Part shown: piece after piece, positions 1-13,000 of the stretch
Layout: the number at the start of each line of letters is the position of its first letter
Numbering within the stretch: the first letter of the stretch is position 1
NCBI RefSeq assembly: GCF_031755915.1
Contig: NC_083388.1
Coordinates: 18,874,001 to 18,938,000, forward strand
DNA from: Ziziphus jujuba
Lineage: Eukaryota > Streptophyta > Magnoliopsida > Rosales > Rhamnaceae
DNA: 64,000 nucleotides
Direction: 5' to 3'
Notes under the pieces: model-generated
Seen by the model: the letters and a program-made list of their open reading frames with translations, nothing else
Database searches by the model: none
Told to the model about the DNA's origin: nothing
Translations under genes and position numbers: made by a program

Positions 1-459
1 CCTTGTAAACAGAGTTCTTAAAATCAACAGCCTGCACAGGAGGAATAGGAATAAAGAAAAACTATGTTAGATCAAAGTAGAAGCTTCTAGCAGTTAGAAA
101 ACTTGTTCTGACCAAATATCACATGAATACATGCAGCTATAAACAGAATCACAACTCCTTTGATAACTTATTTTGATTCGATTTACTTGGAGTAAAAACA
201 TAATTGTCCCTAGTTTAACATAAAAATAGATAAATAACAACCCGCAAAAAGCACCGACAATTTTTTATTAAAATACGAAATAAATAATAAAGGAAGAAAA
301 GGTTTATTTTTAAGAAGTGAAAAAACAAAAAAATAAAAAACAAAAATAATAAAAATAAAAGCCTCCAACTCAACCAACTTAAGAAGTAAACAATAATAGA
401 GAAACGGAGCATTTATACACACGAATGAATATGATCTGAACGATTCAAATACTGTATTT

Positions 460-1225
<766 letters not shown>

Positions 1226-1358
1226 TTTAGTTTTCTGTATGAATGTCTCAAAATTAAGGTTTGGGTCCTTATATATCGTTCAATCAGGGAGATTTCATGA
1301 TTTCATTAAAGTTCATTTATTAGTATATAATTCTACATGAAAGAAATTAGGAATGAAT

Positions 1359-1708
1359 TGATAAAAAACAAGAAAGGAACAAAAAATGTGCTTGTATATA
1401 TTGTATTACTTAACTGTTTACTGCACTTTTTCTGCATCTAATATTGACTTTTACAGCATTATTTATACAAGTATTTTCCCATACGTTAGTTACAAGAAAA
1501 GGCAAAATAAGGATTACCAATGACAGATAACTACACCAGCTACACCAACTTTATCGCTGATAACATTTATCCTGCACCAGTTTTGTTTTTATCACTTGGA
1601 GGTGATTTGTTTGAAGCAAACTCTTGTTGATCCAGATTGTATGATGACATGGCTATGTGATGACATGGCTGTTGACTGTGACATGGCTGCAGCACAGTCA
1701 GCTTATCA
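1359..1708 (-). repeat. 3' LTR of the copia element
   Basis: A 350-bp direct repeat of 4731-5080, with TG...CA ends read on the plus strand and palindromic termini TGATAA/TTATCA. The C-terminal end of the RNase H reading frame runs into it. The target duplication TGAAT lies just outside at 1354-1358. Confidence 0.95.
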
Positions 1709-2253
1709 TCCCCCCTCAAACTGGCGAGTGGGAGCTTGTGAACTCCCAGTTTGCCGCGAAAATGAAGAAATTGAGAACGGCTGAGAGGTTTTGTAAACAG
1801 ATCTGCAATTTGAGAAGAAGATGGCAGGTACTGGATGATAATTTCTCCAGAGGCAACCTTCTCTCGAATGAAATGATAGTCGAGCTGAAAGTGTTTAGTT
1901 CGATTATGAAAGACTGGATTGAGGGTGAGATGAAGAGCACTAAGATTATCACAATACAGCTTCAGCGGCCTGTCATACGAGATACCGATTTCTTGCAGCA
2001 AGTGAGAGATCCAAGTGAGTTCGGCGGCAGCGGAGGCCATGGCTCGATATTCAGCTTCCGTACTGGAACGAGCAATAGTAGGTTGTTTTTTTGGAGGACC
2101 AAGAGATCAAGTTGGCACCAAAGTAAATGCAAAAACCTGTAGTGCTGCGTCTAGTTAAAGGCAGCCAGCCCAGTCTGCATCAGAGCAGCCTTGAAGACAA
2201 TTGGAGCTTTGTTTGAAGAAACGTAAACCATTGTCCATGGTACCACAAACATA
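1567..2253 (-). pseudogene. Copia RNase H remnant
   Basis: After the TGA that ends the RT frame, matches continue (YVCGTMDNGL, SDADWAG, then stops) into an open frame from 2040 to 1567. That frame holds the copia RNase H end: STEAEYRAMASAAAELTWI, KLYCDNLSALHL, NRTKHFQLDYHFIREKV and ADLFTKPLS. Its C-terminus reads into the 3' LTR. At least two stop codons lie between the RT and RNase H parts, so the polyprotein is dead here. Confidence 0.9.
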
Positions 2254-3686
2254 TCAGAGGATACACTTAACGGCCCGAAGATGCTGCTGTTGGGGAGTTT
2301 GAAAATGTTGACACACATGATTAACAGCTTGTTGAATATCCGGCCGTGTAAATGTGAGATATTGAAGTGCTCCTACCAGGCTTCGATATTTGGTTGCATT
2401 GACAGGAAGATGATCTTGGCTGTGAAAGGCTTGTTTGACAGAAATCGGGGTGGCCATGGGCGCAGGGCCTAACAAATTGGCCCGCTGCAAAAGATCATGA
2501 GCATATTTGGTTTGAGATAAGAACAAACCACCAGAAAAAGGCCGAGCTTCAATACCCAAAAAATAACAAAGAGAACCAAGATCCTTCAGAGCAAATTCAA
2601 TGTTCAAGCGGGTGACCAAAGCAGCAAGTAAAGAAGTATTAGAACCTGTTGAGAGAACATCATTGACATAGACGAAGAGAAGAACGATGTCAGTGGTTTG
2701 TTTAAAAATAAACAAACAAGCGTCAGCTTTACTACATTGGAAACCCAAGCCGAGTAAGCACTGTGAGAGGCGATCAAACCAAGCTCTAGGAGCTTGTTTG
2801 AGGCCATAAAGAGATCGTTTGAGAAGGCACACATAATCTGGGTTGGTACGATCAACAAATCCAGAAGGTTGCTACATAAAAACCTGTTCTTTAAGATGCC
2901 CATTCAAAAAAGCATTTTTTACATCAAGTTGCTTAACCGGCCACCTATAGGAAAGAGCAATAGATATGATCAACCGAATAGAAGTGGGTTTCACCACCGG
3001 GCTGAAAGTCTCATCATAGTCGAAGCCTTCAATTTTGCGTATAACCTTTGGCCACCAAGCGTGCTTTATAACGATCCAAAGAACCATCTTCTTTGTATTT
3101 CACACGATAGACCCATTTGGAACAGACCACATTAACATTCACTAGCCGAGGTACTAAGACCCAAGTGGCATTGGCGTGAAGAGCAAATAATTCTTCAAGC
3201 ATGGCATTGCGCCATTCAGGGAGAGTAAGGGCTGTCTTGACTGATTTGGGAACGGGAACAAGGGTCGTTTCAAGGAGAAGAGCAGTGTTAGTGGTATTAT
3301 GAGGATGAAGCTCAATGATACGGTGGGGGTTTTGTTTGAGCTGATGGCGTGTGAGCATGGGGTGATGAGGTTGAGTGGGAGGTTGAGGGGAAGGAGATGG
3401 TAACGGTGGGAAGTCTAAGTCCACAAATAATTAAGAGGAGATGTCTTGAGTGGGAATAGGAGGAACTGTGATGGTTGTAGGAGAGGCTGGTACCTGATCA
3501 GAAAATGATTGTGAGTGAGTGGGGACCGGCTGTGATGTAGTGCAACAGGGGGTAGGTGAGGAGGTAGGTGACATGGGGGTGTGTGTGTGAGTGGGGACCG
3601 GTTGGGATGGAGGGCAGCAGGTGGTAGGTGAGGAAGGAAAGACTGGTTGTAAGTGGGTTGTCTCCTCACAACAGCTGGTGGGTAAT
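2254..3686 (-). pseudogene. Copia reverse transcriptase remnant with linker
   Basis: A Pro/Ser/Thr-rich linker (3686-3340, with an in-frame TAA at 3433-3431) leads into the reverse transcriptase: [30 protein letters not shown], then FDYDETFSPVV, QLDVKNAFLNG, LYGLKQAPRAWF, LKDLGSLCYFLGIE and the YRSLVGALQYLTFTRPDI region. It is broken in at least three ways. One extra base in an A run (T run 3033-3036 on plus) shifts the frame after GYTQ, a TAG lies at 2874-2872 after LKEQVFM, and a TGA follows AVKCIL near 2254. The catalytic YVDD box reads YVND, which removes a metal-binding aspartate. It cannot encode an active enzyme. Confidence 0.92.
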
Positions 3687-3803
3687 ATAAGCTGACTGTG
3701 CTGCAGCCATGTCATCACATAGCCACGTCATCATACAATCTGGGTCAACAAGAGTTTGATTCAAACAAATCACCTCCAAGTAATAAAAACAAAACTGGTG
3801 CAA
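3687..3803 (+). repeat. Inverted partial LTR copy inside the copia element
   Basis: This stretch is the reverse complement of the end of the element's own LTR (compare 1573-1705). It includes the GCTGACTGTGCTGCAGCC start and the AATCACCTCCAAGT stretch, with about 18 bp deleted after the first CAGCCATGTCA. It lies exactly where protease and integrase should be, between gag and the proline-rich linker that precedes reverse transcriptase. Confidence 0.85.
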
Positions 3804-3805
3804 GA

Positions 3806-4731
3806 GCCATATTACGGGAAAAATAGCTGCCACGGCCTTGTGTTGAAAAGTGACTTCCTCCACGATTATGGACAGAAAAGTTTGTAGGACTGAAAACTAC
3901 ACGATTTGGCACAGAGAAGCTTGCGGGTCCAAAACCACGTCCACGGGAATTGAATCTACCACCACATCCTCTTCCTGTTCCACGACTTCGTTGCCCAACA
4001 AATGCATATTCTTGATTTAGGCCCTGTTTTTCTTCTGAAAAATTACTTAGAACCTATTCATGAGACCTTAAAGAGAGAACAAACTGCGTATATGTCGGAT
4101 ATGGGGGCTTTGACAACATAGCCAACCTAAAATCTTGATAAGTATGGCCTAATCCTCTACATAAATGAAAGCATTTATCCAAGTCATTCACTAGTTTTCC
4201 AATTACAGATAAATTATCACAAATAGAGTTAAAGTTTTTGAGATACTTATCTAAGGTTGCAGATCCTTTCTTCAAACCCATCAAACGATCAGTTAAGTAG
4301 ATTTCCTTCTCCTTCGTAGCTGGCAGCAGTTGCTCTTCAATGGCATGCCAAACACTGAAAGCTGTCTCCAGGCCGAAAGTGAAGCTGAGCACATCTACTG
4401 TCATTGTCCCGAGCAACCAAGTTAAAAATTGGCCATCATTGTTGATCCATAGTTGATAATTTGGATTACAAACTTTACTGCTTCCACTGCCTCCACTAGT
4501 TTCTATCTGAAGTTCTTCTAATGGACGTTCAGCATCAGTAATGTGATGTAGAATTCCCAAACTTCGAACCAAGGGAAGCATTTGTGATCTCCATAGTAGA
4601 TAATTTGAAAAATCAAGTTTTAAAGATATCAAACTGGAACATTGATGAAAAGATTGGATGGTTAATCTTGGTTCAATTTCCAAAGCTACATTCAGATTAA
4701 GCTTTGGAGATTTTCCAAGCTCTGATACCAT
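3806..4731 (-). pseudogene. Copia gag (capsid/nucleocapsid) remnant
   Basis: An open frame of about 225 codons runs from 4731 to a TAG at 4056-4054. It carries the gag-polypeptide pattern of plant copia elements (LDFSNYLLWRSQMLPLVRS, then a W..I..QLL region and ATLDKYLKNFNSICDNL). After the TAG the same frame continues about 80 codons with a basic Gly/Arg-rich nucleocapsid-like stretch (GQRSRGTGRG, FNSRGRGFG) until it meets the inverted LTR fragment. The expected CCHC zinc knuckle was not found before the break, which fits loss of the downstream part of gag together with protease and integrase. The true start may lie inside the frame, because the first ATG overlaps the primer site. Confidence 0.85.
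4715..4730 (-). other. Retrotransposon primer-binding site
   Basis: Read on the minus strand, the bases next to the 5' LTR are TGGTATCAGAGCTTGG. The first 12 are the standard plant copia primer site, complementary to the 3' end of initiator tRNA-Met. Confidence 0.93.
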
Positions 4732-5080
4732 GATAAAAAACAAGAAAGGAACAAAAAATGTGCTTGTATATATTGTATTACTAAACTGTTTACTGCACTT
4801 TTTCTGCATCTAATATTGACTTTTACAGCATTATTTATACAAGTATTTTTCCATACGTTAGTTACAAGAAAAGGCAAAATAAGGATTACCAATGACAGAT
4901 AACTACACCAGCTACACTAGCTTTATCGCTGATAACATTTATCCTGCACTAGTTTTGTTTTTATCACTTGGAGGTGATTTGTTTGAAACAAACTCTTGTT
5001 GATCCAGATTGTATGATGACGTGGCTATGTGATGACATGGCTGCTGACTATGACATGGCTGCAGCACAGTCAGCTTATCA
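4731..5080 (-). repeat. 5' LTR of the copia element
   Basis: Direct repeat partner of 1359-1708. The primer-binding site abuts its lower-coordinate end, which makes it the 5' LTR of a minus-strand element. It is followed by the second TGAAT at 5081-5085. The first ATG of the gag frame (4731-4729) spans the LTR/primer-site boundary. Confidence 0.95.
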
Positions 5081-5085
5081 TGAAT

Positions 5086-6770
5086 AAATGCAGAATCTAT
5101 GACTAAATGTAGAATCTTCAAAGAAGTAACCTCAATTATATATAATTAAATTGTGGTTGCAGAGAAACTTACCCGTTTTAATTTTTCTGCCACTTATTTC
5201 TGTGGACATTTTTTTTTTTTTTGGCTAAAAATATTTCTGTGTACATTTTACTTTTCGACACCTGCATATTTTAATGGTCATCCTACTATATATTTTCATA
5301 ATCATATCTATTGGCCAGACGGTCATTCCATTTGTTATAGCAAGAAAACATATATACAAACAAACATGTGTACGTGTATCTATATATATTATTAGTCTTT
5401 CTAGAAATCTTAGATGCAAAAAATTATATATCAACTAATCTCACGTCAAGTTACCTAATAATTTATCATTATGATTTTTTTTATGAGTTATTTAGGGTTA
5501 AATTTAAAAGTACATTAATAATTTATTAGGTTAAAAAAAAAATTTAAATAAAATTTTAATATATTATTAAATCCATATTAGATCTATTAAGTCAAAACCA
5601 TATTAAACCACTAATTTATTTTTAAATATTCTTAATCACCAAACGACAGTCAATTAATGAAAAATTAATAAAATATATCAAAATGAAATGAAATATATAA
5701 GAAATATATAATTAAAGAAGGTGGGTTCCAAGCTTATGACAAAATTAAGAGTCTTATCAATATAAATTAAATATACCAACTCTTAAAGTTTCATATTTTA
5801 GTAATATGCATACAATATCCAATCTATATACAAATATTATAAAAACGTTCACAAGTAAACATTAAAGCCCAACCTTCTAGTTCTGTGGTCAAGTGGGTGA
5901 TACATGTCCACCATACTACAGGTTCGATCGAGAAGAGGCAGGTACCAAACAACCAGAAGTAAATTGAATGCAAAAATGCACGGAAAGTCAATTAGTGCAA
6001 TGTGAAGTACAGGTAAAAAAATTTATAAAATATATATCCGAAAAACTTAATTACAAATTAATCGAAAAAGTAACAAAAAATTCCCACTAACAAAACCTTA
6101 TATACTGCGAGAAAATGTATATGTATACAAATTAAATAAAAGTATGTTATACAAGACAGCCTCCAAGAAACTATGTGACAAATTGATGATAACTTTAAAA
6201 ACTAACAATAGTACAATACGTAATATTAAATAATACATACATCAGTTTTATTGCCGTGTAAAACATATCCATTAATAAAATAATATGTAAATTGATAAAC
6301 AACCCAAAAATTTCATGCGTAGACGTGAAACCAGTGTGGGAAAAGAGTGTTTAATATATACAGGGCAGGCCACAGTGGTTGGCGTGGAGAGATGTCAGTC
6401 GAAAGATATATGGTTTTTTGGTAAATAGTCAAAAGATACATTGGTGTCGATAATAAACTTATAATATAGGTTTAGTCAGAGTCGTAGTCCACAAGAAACA
6501 TATATAATTATTTTTTATCAAGAAATATATAAAAAAAATTCAATACCAATATAAAAAAATTAAAATCAATACCTAATTCTTCTCTTTTATTATTTTTCTT
6601 TTATAATAAAAAGCCAAATCCATTTTCGCAGAACCTTCTGGACCTCTTTGCTCTATATATCTTCCTTTTTAAAATGAGTAAGAAAAAGAGATATATAAGA
6701 ACTGAAAGAACATAAGCACTGACATCATCTTATTGTTGTTGCCCCACATAAATTTTGCTCTGAATCACAT
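5086..6770. other. Intergenic, upstream of the intact GST
   Basis: About 1.7 kb of AT-rich DNA with no coding sequence that I can support. The only structured piece is a tRNA-like A-box/B-box pair near 5886-5931, listed separately as a weak SINE candidate. The rest is A/T runs and short (TA)n stretches. Confidence 0.6.
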
Positions 6771-6778
6771 TATAAATA
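6771..6778 (+). promoter_or_regulatory. Probable TATA box of the tau GST gene
   Basis: TATAAATA lies 115 bp before the ATG, which would give a leader of about 85-90 nt. Three direct copies of the 8-bp unit GATCATCT (about 6853-6876) lie inside this leader just before the ATG. Confidence 0.55.
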
Positions 6779-6886
6779 TAACATTCATGCAGTACTATTA
6801 TTTTCATCACCAATAGCTTACAATTAAGTACATATTCCAAAAAGTGTCATCTGATCATCTGATCATCTGATCATCTAATTTTCTGA

Positions 6887-7728
<842 letters not shown>

Positions 7729-8100
7729 TGGATCATGGTCATAGGTCAATAATAAAGTTGCCTAAAATAATGTACTATGATGTACCATTTATTTGTTTTA
7801 CTTGTGTGTTTGGTTTGTTGATGTCCTCTATTGTCGTTTCAATAAAAAAAACATGTTATTTGCCGCATCACCAGTAAGTCAAAATTGATTGGAATATAAC
7901 CAATTTTCTGTATAGACTAAGTTAAATAAATTATTAGCAAATCAGCTGCGATCTATTATTATTATTATTTGTTTTCAATAGTATTATCACTGTTTTTTTG
8001 TTTTATCAGTATTATCACTAATTTTGGTGACAAATAACACAAAAACTTTTTTTTATTAGAGAGCAAGGTTCCTAAAAATTTCCTTTTTCCTCGGCCTATT
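7729..8100. other. GST 3' flank
   Basis: 3' untranslated sequence of the GST with A-rich poly(A)-like signals, then AT-rich DNA with no gene seen. Confidence 0.5.
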
Positions 8101-8148
8101 TTAATCCTATTCTGGGGCCTGTGAGTGTGAACCCCAACAGAGTTACGA

Positions 8149-8335
8149 GGCCCAGTTAAATAACAGAATTATGGGCTTAGGTTTCACTTTCGATCCAAAA
8201 CCTACTACGAAGGATAGTCTTGTGAATTAAAGATAATTAGAGTGGTATTTTCGTAATTGAAGATACGGATTACCGAGTTCAAAAAGCCCTAACCAGCGTC
8301 TGGACGCTCCTTGCGAAACATTCACCTATAAATAG
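8149..8335 (+). promoter_or_regulatory. Site II, telo-box-like and TATA promoter cluster
   Basis: The region holds two site II-type motifs (GGCCCA at 8149-8154 and TGGGCT at 8172-8177), a telo-box-like GCCCTAACC at 8286-8294 and a TATA box CTATAAATAG at 8326-8335. Site II plus telo-box promoters are typical of plant ribosomal-protein and snoRNA genes. No protein gene follows within 1.5 kb, which points to a non-coding transcript starting near 8360. Confidence 0.5.
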
Positions 8336-8517
8336 TGGCTAAGAAGAGAAAGGTGAAGGTCGCGGCTGTGCATAGGAATTTTATGCTCTCGGTGGCATGT
8401 TAGTTTATCGTTGTTTTGTTTAGTTGTTTTCAATTAGGGGTTTCGATTGTTTGATTGGTTTTAGATTAGGGTCTGGTTTTCAATTTTGTTGTTTGATGGG
8501 TTATGTGGTGGATGAAT

Positions 8518-8658
8518 CTGTGCATAATAAGCCGATGCTCTGGATTGTATTGAAAAATATGAAGGCAGCATGGTAATGTGCACAGAAATGGATTTCAGGG
8601 TCAACATGTCTGCTCTCTCTGATTCCCTGATTTGAGGGCCTGGTTGCGACCCACATTT
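8518..8658 (+). ncRNA. Candidate H/ACA-type snoRNA
   Basis: Two hairpins, an H-like box and a terminal ACA can be drawn by eye. Hairpin 1: GTGCA (8520-8524) can pair with TGCAC (8579-8583), ATGCT with AGCAT (about 8534-8538 and 8567-8571), and an upper stem GTATT/AATAT closes a GAAA loop. The unpaired bases between the stems could form a pseudouridylation pocket about 15 nt before an ANANNA box (ACAGAA, 8582-8587). Hairpin 2: GGGTC (8598-8602) pairs with GACCC (8648-8652), with an inner CCCT/AGGG stem, followed directly by ACA at 8653-8655 and a T run. It lies about 160 nt downstream of the expected start of the site II/telo-box promoter. Weak points: the H box overlaps a possible outer stem, hairpin 2 has competing pairings, and no target rRNA site was assigned. 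Confidence 0.38.
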
Positions 8659-10010
8659 TTTCCTTTATTTTATTTTTAATTTTTATATTTTTTCTAAAGG
8701 TCCTATTATTTTTTCATACAATGAAAATGGCTATTTTTTTTTTTTTTTTTTTTGGATTTGGGCAAGGAAAATGGCTAATATTTGAATTTTTTTATATGGA
8801 ATTATTGTTTTCTGCCATAGAAAACTATATCTTAAAAGCATTAAATATTTTTTTGTTTTTTAAAGAATGAAGTTTGTTTTGATATCGATAGCGGTATATT
8901 TGTATGCATTCCGTTAGTTTTCGTTCTTTTGAGTATAACAAATTGTCATCCAAATGATTTGAAAGTTGAAAAAGAAAATATTTATATTTTTTATAGACAG
9001 TGTTTACATATGTATACTTTTCCAAGGAAAATATACTAGTTTTGTTTTTTTTTTTTTGTTTTTTTTTTTTTTATGAACACTGGTTTGGGTTTGATGATTG
9101 TGCATTTGGCATATTTAACTGGGTGTAATGAATATAGCTGAATAAAAATATTTGATTCAAAATAGGAGAACACTCAAACAGTACAAACAGATCTCTTTAT
9201 GAACATCTGTTTTTTTTGTTTTTTGGTTATTCCAAAAATTAATAATAATAATAATAATAATCAGCCAAACGATGCTTGATTGTTAATAATAATAATAATA
9301 ATAATTAAAGAGTTGTACATTCAAAATTGAAACTCAACATGAAATTCCCGAGTTCTTAAAACAATCTGTTCCAATCCTTGCAAATCTGCATCATGTACAA
9401 AAGGGAGTGCTTTTAAAGTGGAGGCTTTAGACAAAACATTATTTTTTTTTTACAGGAAATAGGGTTAGGAGACTTCAAACTTAGCTTCTTTGTTTTTTTT
9501 GGGTGAAAAACTTAAAAAAATCAGCTTCGTATTTGATTTATACTCCATGGGCAAGGATTTAGAATCCAAATAAGCTCATTTCTCCTCCAGAAAGTAACAG
9601 GTAGTGGATGCTCGTTTCCATCTCTGCTAAAATCTAAAGCAGAGGTCCAGAACAGAGTATCGGTATGGCAAAAGTACTTGCCTACTTGGTCGTTGGTCGT
9701 TTTGCTAGACCACAGCTTAAAAGATAGTCATAAAAGAGTAAGCAATGTAAGTTACGAACATGGCCTAACCTATGAGCTGGGTTCAAGCCTCACCAGCCCA
9801 CAAAAAAAAAAAAAAAAAGAGAAAAAAGAATTCCCAACATAAGAGAATGAGACTCGTCTCAAACTTATTAAAATACAGTGCAACATTTTTTACATTGTCA
9901 TGCAACAACATATATTCATAATCACCACATTTTTAAAACAAAATCCCAACATTCAAAATCTCACTAACGTGTCTGTGATCGAACATAGAATGAGCAATTA
10001 CATCTTCATT
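8659..10010. other. Intergenic between ncRNA candidate and C4H
   Basis: AT-rich with long T runs and two (AAT)n microsatellites near 9241-9303. A GGGTTCAAGCC B-box-like motif followed by a 17-nt A run (about 9778-9818) is a weak SINE-tail candidate. No protein-coding sequence was recognised. Confidence 0.55.
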
Positions 10011-13000
10011 TTAAAATGACCTTGGTTTTAAAACAATGGTGGAGTGCTTCAAAATATGCAAACTGAATTGCCCACCCTTCTCTGCTGTGTCAATCTTTGA
10101 CTGTCCTGGTGGAGGCAACAGCTCAAAATTCTGAACCAAACGTCCTATGGTAATACCCAATATGGGCAATGCCAGAATGATGCCTGGGCAGCTCCTTCTT
10201 CCAACACCGAAAGGAAGGTATCGGAAGTCGTTGCCATTGGCTTCGACTTTCGACTCCTCTTCCAAGAACCTCTCCGGTCGGAATTCCTCTGGTTTCTTCC
10301 AGTTGGCAGGGTTGTTTGCGAGCCACCAAGCATTGACTAAGATCTTGCTCTCAGCAGGAATGTCATAACCTCCTAGCTTTGCATCATTGAGGTTCATGTG
10401 AGGGACAAGGAGAGGAATTGCCATTCGGAGTCTGAGAGTCTCTTTGACCACGGCCTGAAGGTAAGGCAGTTTTTGAATGTCGGGCTCTGTGACCTGTGCA
10501 CCAGGTCCGAGCACAGTGTCGAGCTCATTCCTGAGCTTCCTCTGGATTTGTGGATGGTTCACAAGCTCTGCAATTCCCCACTCAATCGACCACAGTGTTG
10601 TTTCAATTGCTGTGTTACACAAATTGAAAACGTTTTTTTAGTGACAAAAAAACAAAAATTATTATTAATAAAAAGAAAAAACACTAATGGATAATGGGAT
10701 TCCACTGGCGCATTACAACGATAGCAATCATGATGACTATGTGATAGTGTCTATTTCGCGAATAGTTGTTGATAAAAAGAGAAGCAAAGTTTTTTAAAAT
10801 ATGAAGTAAATCTAAAGGATGCTAAAAAGTTCACTTTCCGACATTTTAAGGAAGCCCCAAAAAAAAAAAGCGCTCTTCAACCATGAAGCCAATCTTTAAA
10901 GAGTTAATAAATCAAGCATCGTGCGGCGCCGAACTCTCATTCTCAAATGTGTTTTGTGGGGTCCAAATGCTCTCAGCCGACGAAATCTATTCAGATACCT
11001 TTACCTACTACCACGAATGAAATGCAAAATTTGTGCAGTGTAGAAAGGATTATTGGTCTAATTTGCATAATGAAACGGAAAACAAAGTACAAAAGTGGAT
11101 AAATAAATAAATTCCAATTTGTATTAGATCTAAAAAAGACCAGTGCTTTCTGTAACATGGCATAACTTATGGCCTGTGTACGTGCCGCGATTCCTCGCAA
11201 GAAGGGAGTTGAAAAAGACAAAACAGAGAAAAAGGTCAAAGAGTGCTGGTTGGATTTCAAAGACGGTGGTAGCCTGGTAGGCGGGATTTTCGTAATTATG
11301 ACCAAACCCAACAATCAAATTATATGTCAACTACCTACTCCAAATCTAACTCCCTACAATTAAAAAATCGTTGGCCAACACATTATTGGCGAAACAAGAT
11401 TGGTGCAACCGTGCAAGTTGCATATTGAATATTTGTTTTCGTGAAAGTTGCATATTGATTTAATTATGATGTACCGTGATGTGAATGTTTTCCTCCAAAA
11501 AAAAATAAATAGATCACAAAAAAAAAAAAATCTCTCTTACTCGGGGAAAAAAAAAAAAAAATGTAATGTGGATGTCAACCAAGTTATTTGTCTCTCCTAA
11601 TCATACAATAAAATATACCAGTTATCTATTACGGTCATAAAAAAATAAAATTAAAAAATTAAAAAAAAAAGAATGTTGTCAGTAACTCTGCTCCTTCAGA
11701 CTATACCCTTTTTTTCGTACTTAATAAAAAAGTATGATAAGCAGATAAGTAAGCAGAATATGACTTTCCCTTTTTAACTATTTTTTTTTGCTTTGAGACT
11801 TCCCCTTTTTAACTAAATTGCGGTTTAAGGAGAGAAGAAATAAGAAACTTATGTGTTGGTGTCCATGTAATTGCCTCATTATGAGCAGCCCAAAAATACT
11901 TTTCTATATATCAATTTTTTTGTAAAATGTTCTAAGTTAATATTTCGGAAAGAAATTTTTTTTTTTTTTTGAAGATCAAAAATCCCAGATTTTGAAATTG
12001 TTTTCTTAGCCAACTTTCAAACGTATTTAAATAGATAAAATTTTCTCTCTCTCTCTTTTTTTTTTTTAATCATTTCCAGTGGTAAGTTGATAAAATAAAT
12101 TAATAAATGTGCTGTTTTTATATTTTAATCTCTATTAAAATTCTAAACCATGCACTGCTATTACAGGTATGGCCATGAAATTAAATGCAGCTGACACAGT
12201 CCACCACCTAAATTTCAGGCTTACAATTATGTAAAGTTATTGTTCTTATTAAATTCAGATCCTTATAAAAGAAAAAAAAAATTGGAAATATAACTGTTCT
12301 TATCTTTTTTATATAGTAGTATTAATACTAATCGTCACCGACGAAATTGCCCTTCCATTTAGAAAATTTTCATAAAGAAAAGGGGGTATAGGTGGTAAAA
12401 TAAGCAAAACCAGGGGGTTAGGTATCAAACAACAGGCAAGCCAACCAAAGAGCAAGAAACTTAAAATAAAATAAAAAGGGTGTCAAAAGTGTGGGCCAGC
12501 CACTTACCGGCAACATTGATGTTCTCGACAATGTAAAGAACGTTATCCTCGTTAATCTCCCCTTTCTGCTGAGCGTCCAAAATATGGTCTATCGCACATT
12601 TCAATCCTTCATGGTCCGTACTCTTCGTGCTTGCTAGCTTCCTGTTAAATTTAGACAAATTCAATTTTTTCCTTAATTTTTCCCAAAAATAAAAATTAAA
12701 AAAAAGAAAAGAAAAAGAAAATCAAATCCATAAAAATGAAACTTACTTCCTCTCTTCGACAAAAAAGTCCTTGAAGAGCTTTAACCTCCTTTCCTTCACT
12801 TCTTTGCAAATTTTCAAATAGCCCCTCAAGAAAGGTCTCAGAATTGGAATGAAATCGCCATAGTTGTACTCGAAGCTCTGAGCCAATCTACTTCTCTCTC
12901 CGTTCAACGCCTTGAGTTTCACAAACAATGGATCATCTTCACTGTCGAACCTCCGGTCGAACATGATCCTGTACATGTTGTTGTACATCAACAGCTGCAA

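Larger units (their letters stand above)
1359..5080 (-). mobile_element. Complete but disabled Ty1/copia LTR retrotransposon
   Basis: The element is bounded by two 350-bp direct repeats that start TGATAAAAAA and end GCTTATCA, and is flanked by a 5-bp target duplication TGAAT (1354-1358 and 5081-5085). It reads on the minus strand. Next to the 5' LTR is a primer site TGGTATCAGAGCTTGG (4730-4715), matching the initiator-Met tRNA 3' end used by plant copia elements. A purine tract (GAGGGGGGA on the minus strand, about 1709-1720) lies beside the 3' LTR. Gag, reverse transcriptase and RNase H remain in copia order, but protease and integrase are missing. Their place is taken by an inverted LTR fragment (3687-3803). 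Several stops and a frameshift interrupt the reading frame, so the element could move only with help from others. The LTRs differ by about nine substitutions (about 2.6%). Confidence 0.96.

Noticed and set aside
3415..3669. 84-codon proline/histidine-rich frame
   Set aside because: It is a shadow of the copia integrase-RT linker. The frame at 3431-3718 is the one in phase with the reverse transcriptase.
8286..8294. CCCTAA-like motif as a telomerase RNA template or telomere repeat
   Set aside because: It is a single partial copy upstream of the TATA box, so it is better read as a telo-box promoter element.
11130..11363. Frames on both strands within C4H intron 2
   Set aside because: They are short, overlapping and unrelated to known families. 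The C4H exon sizes show this is intron.
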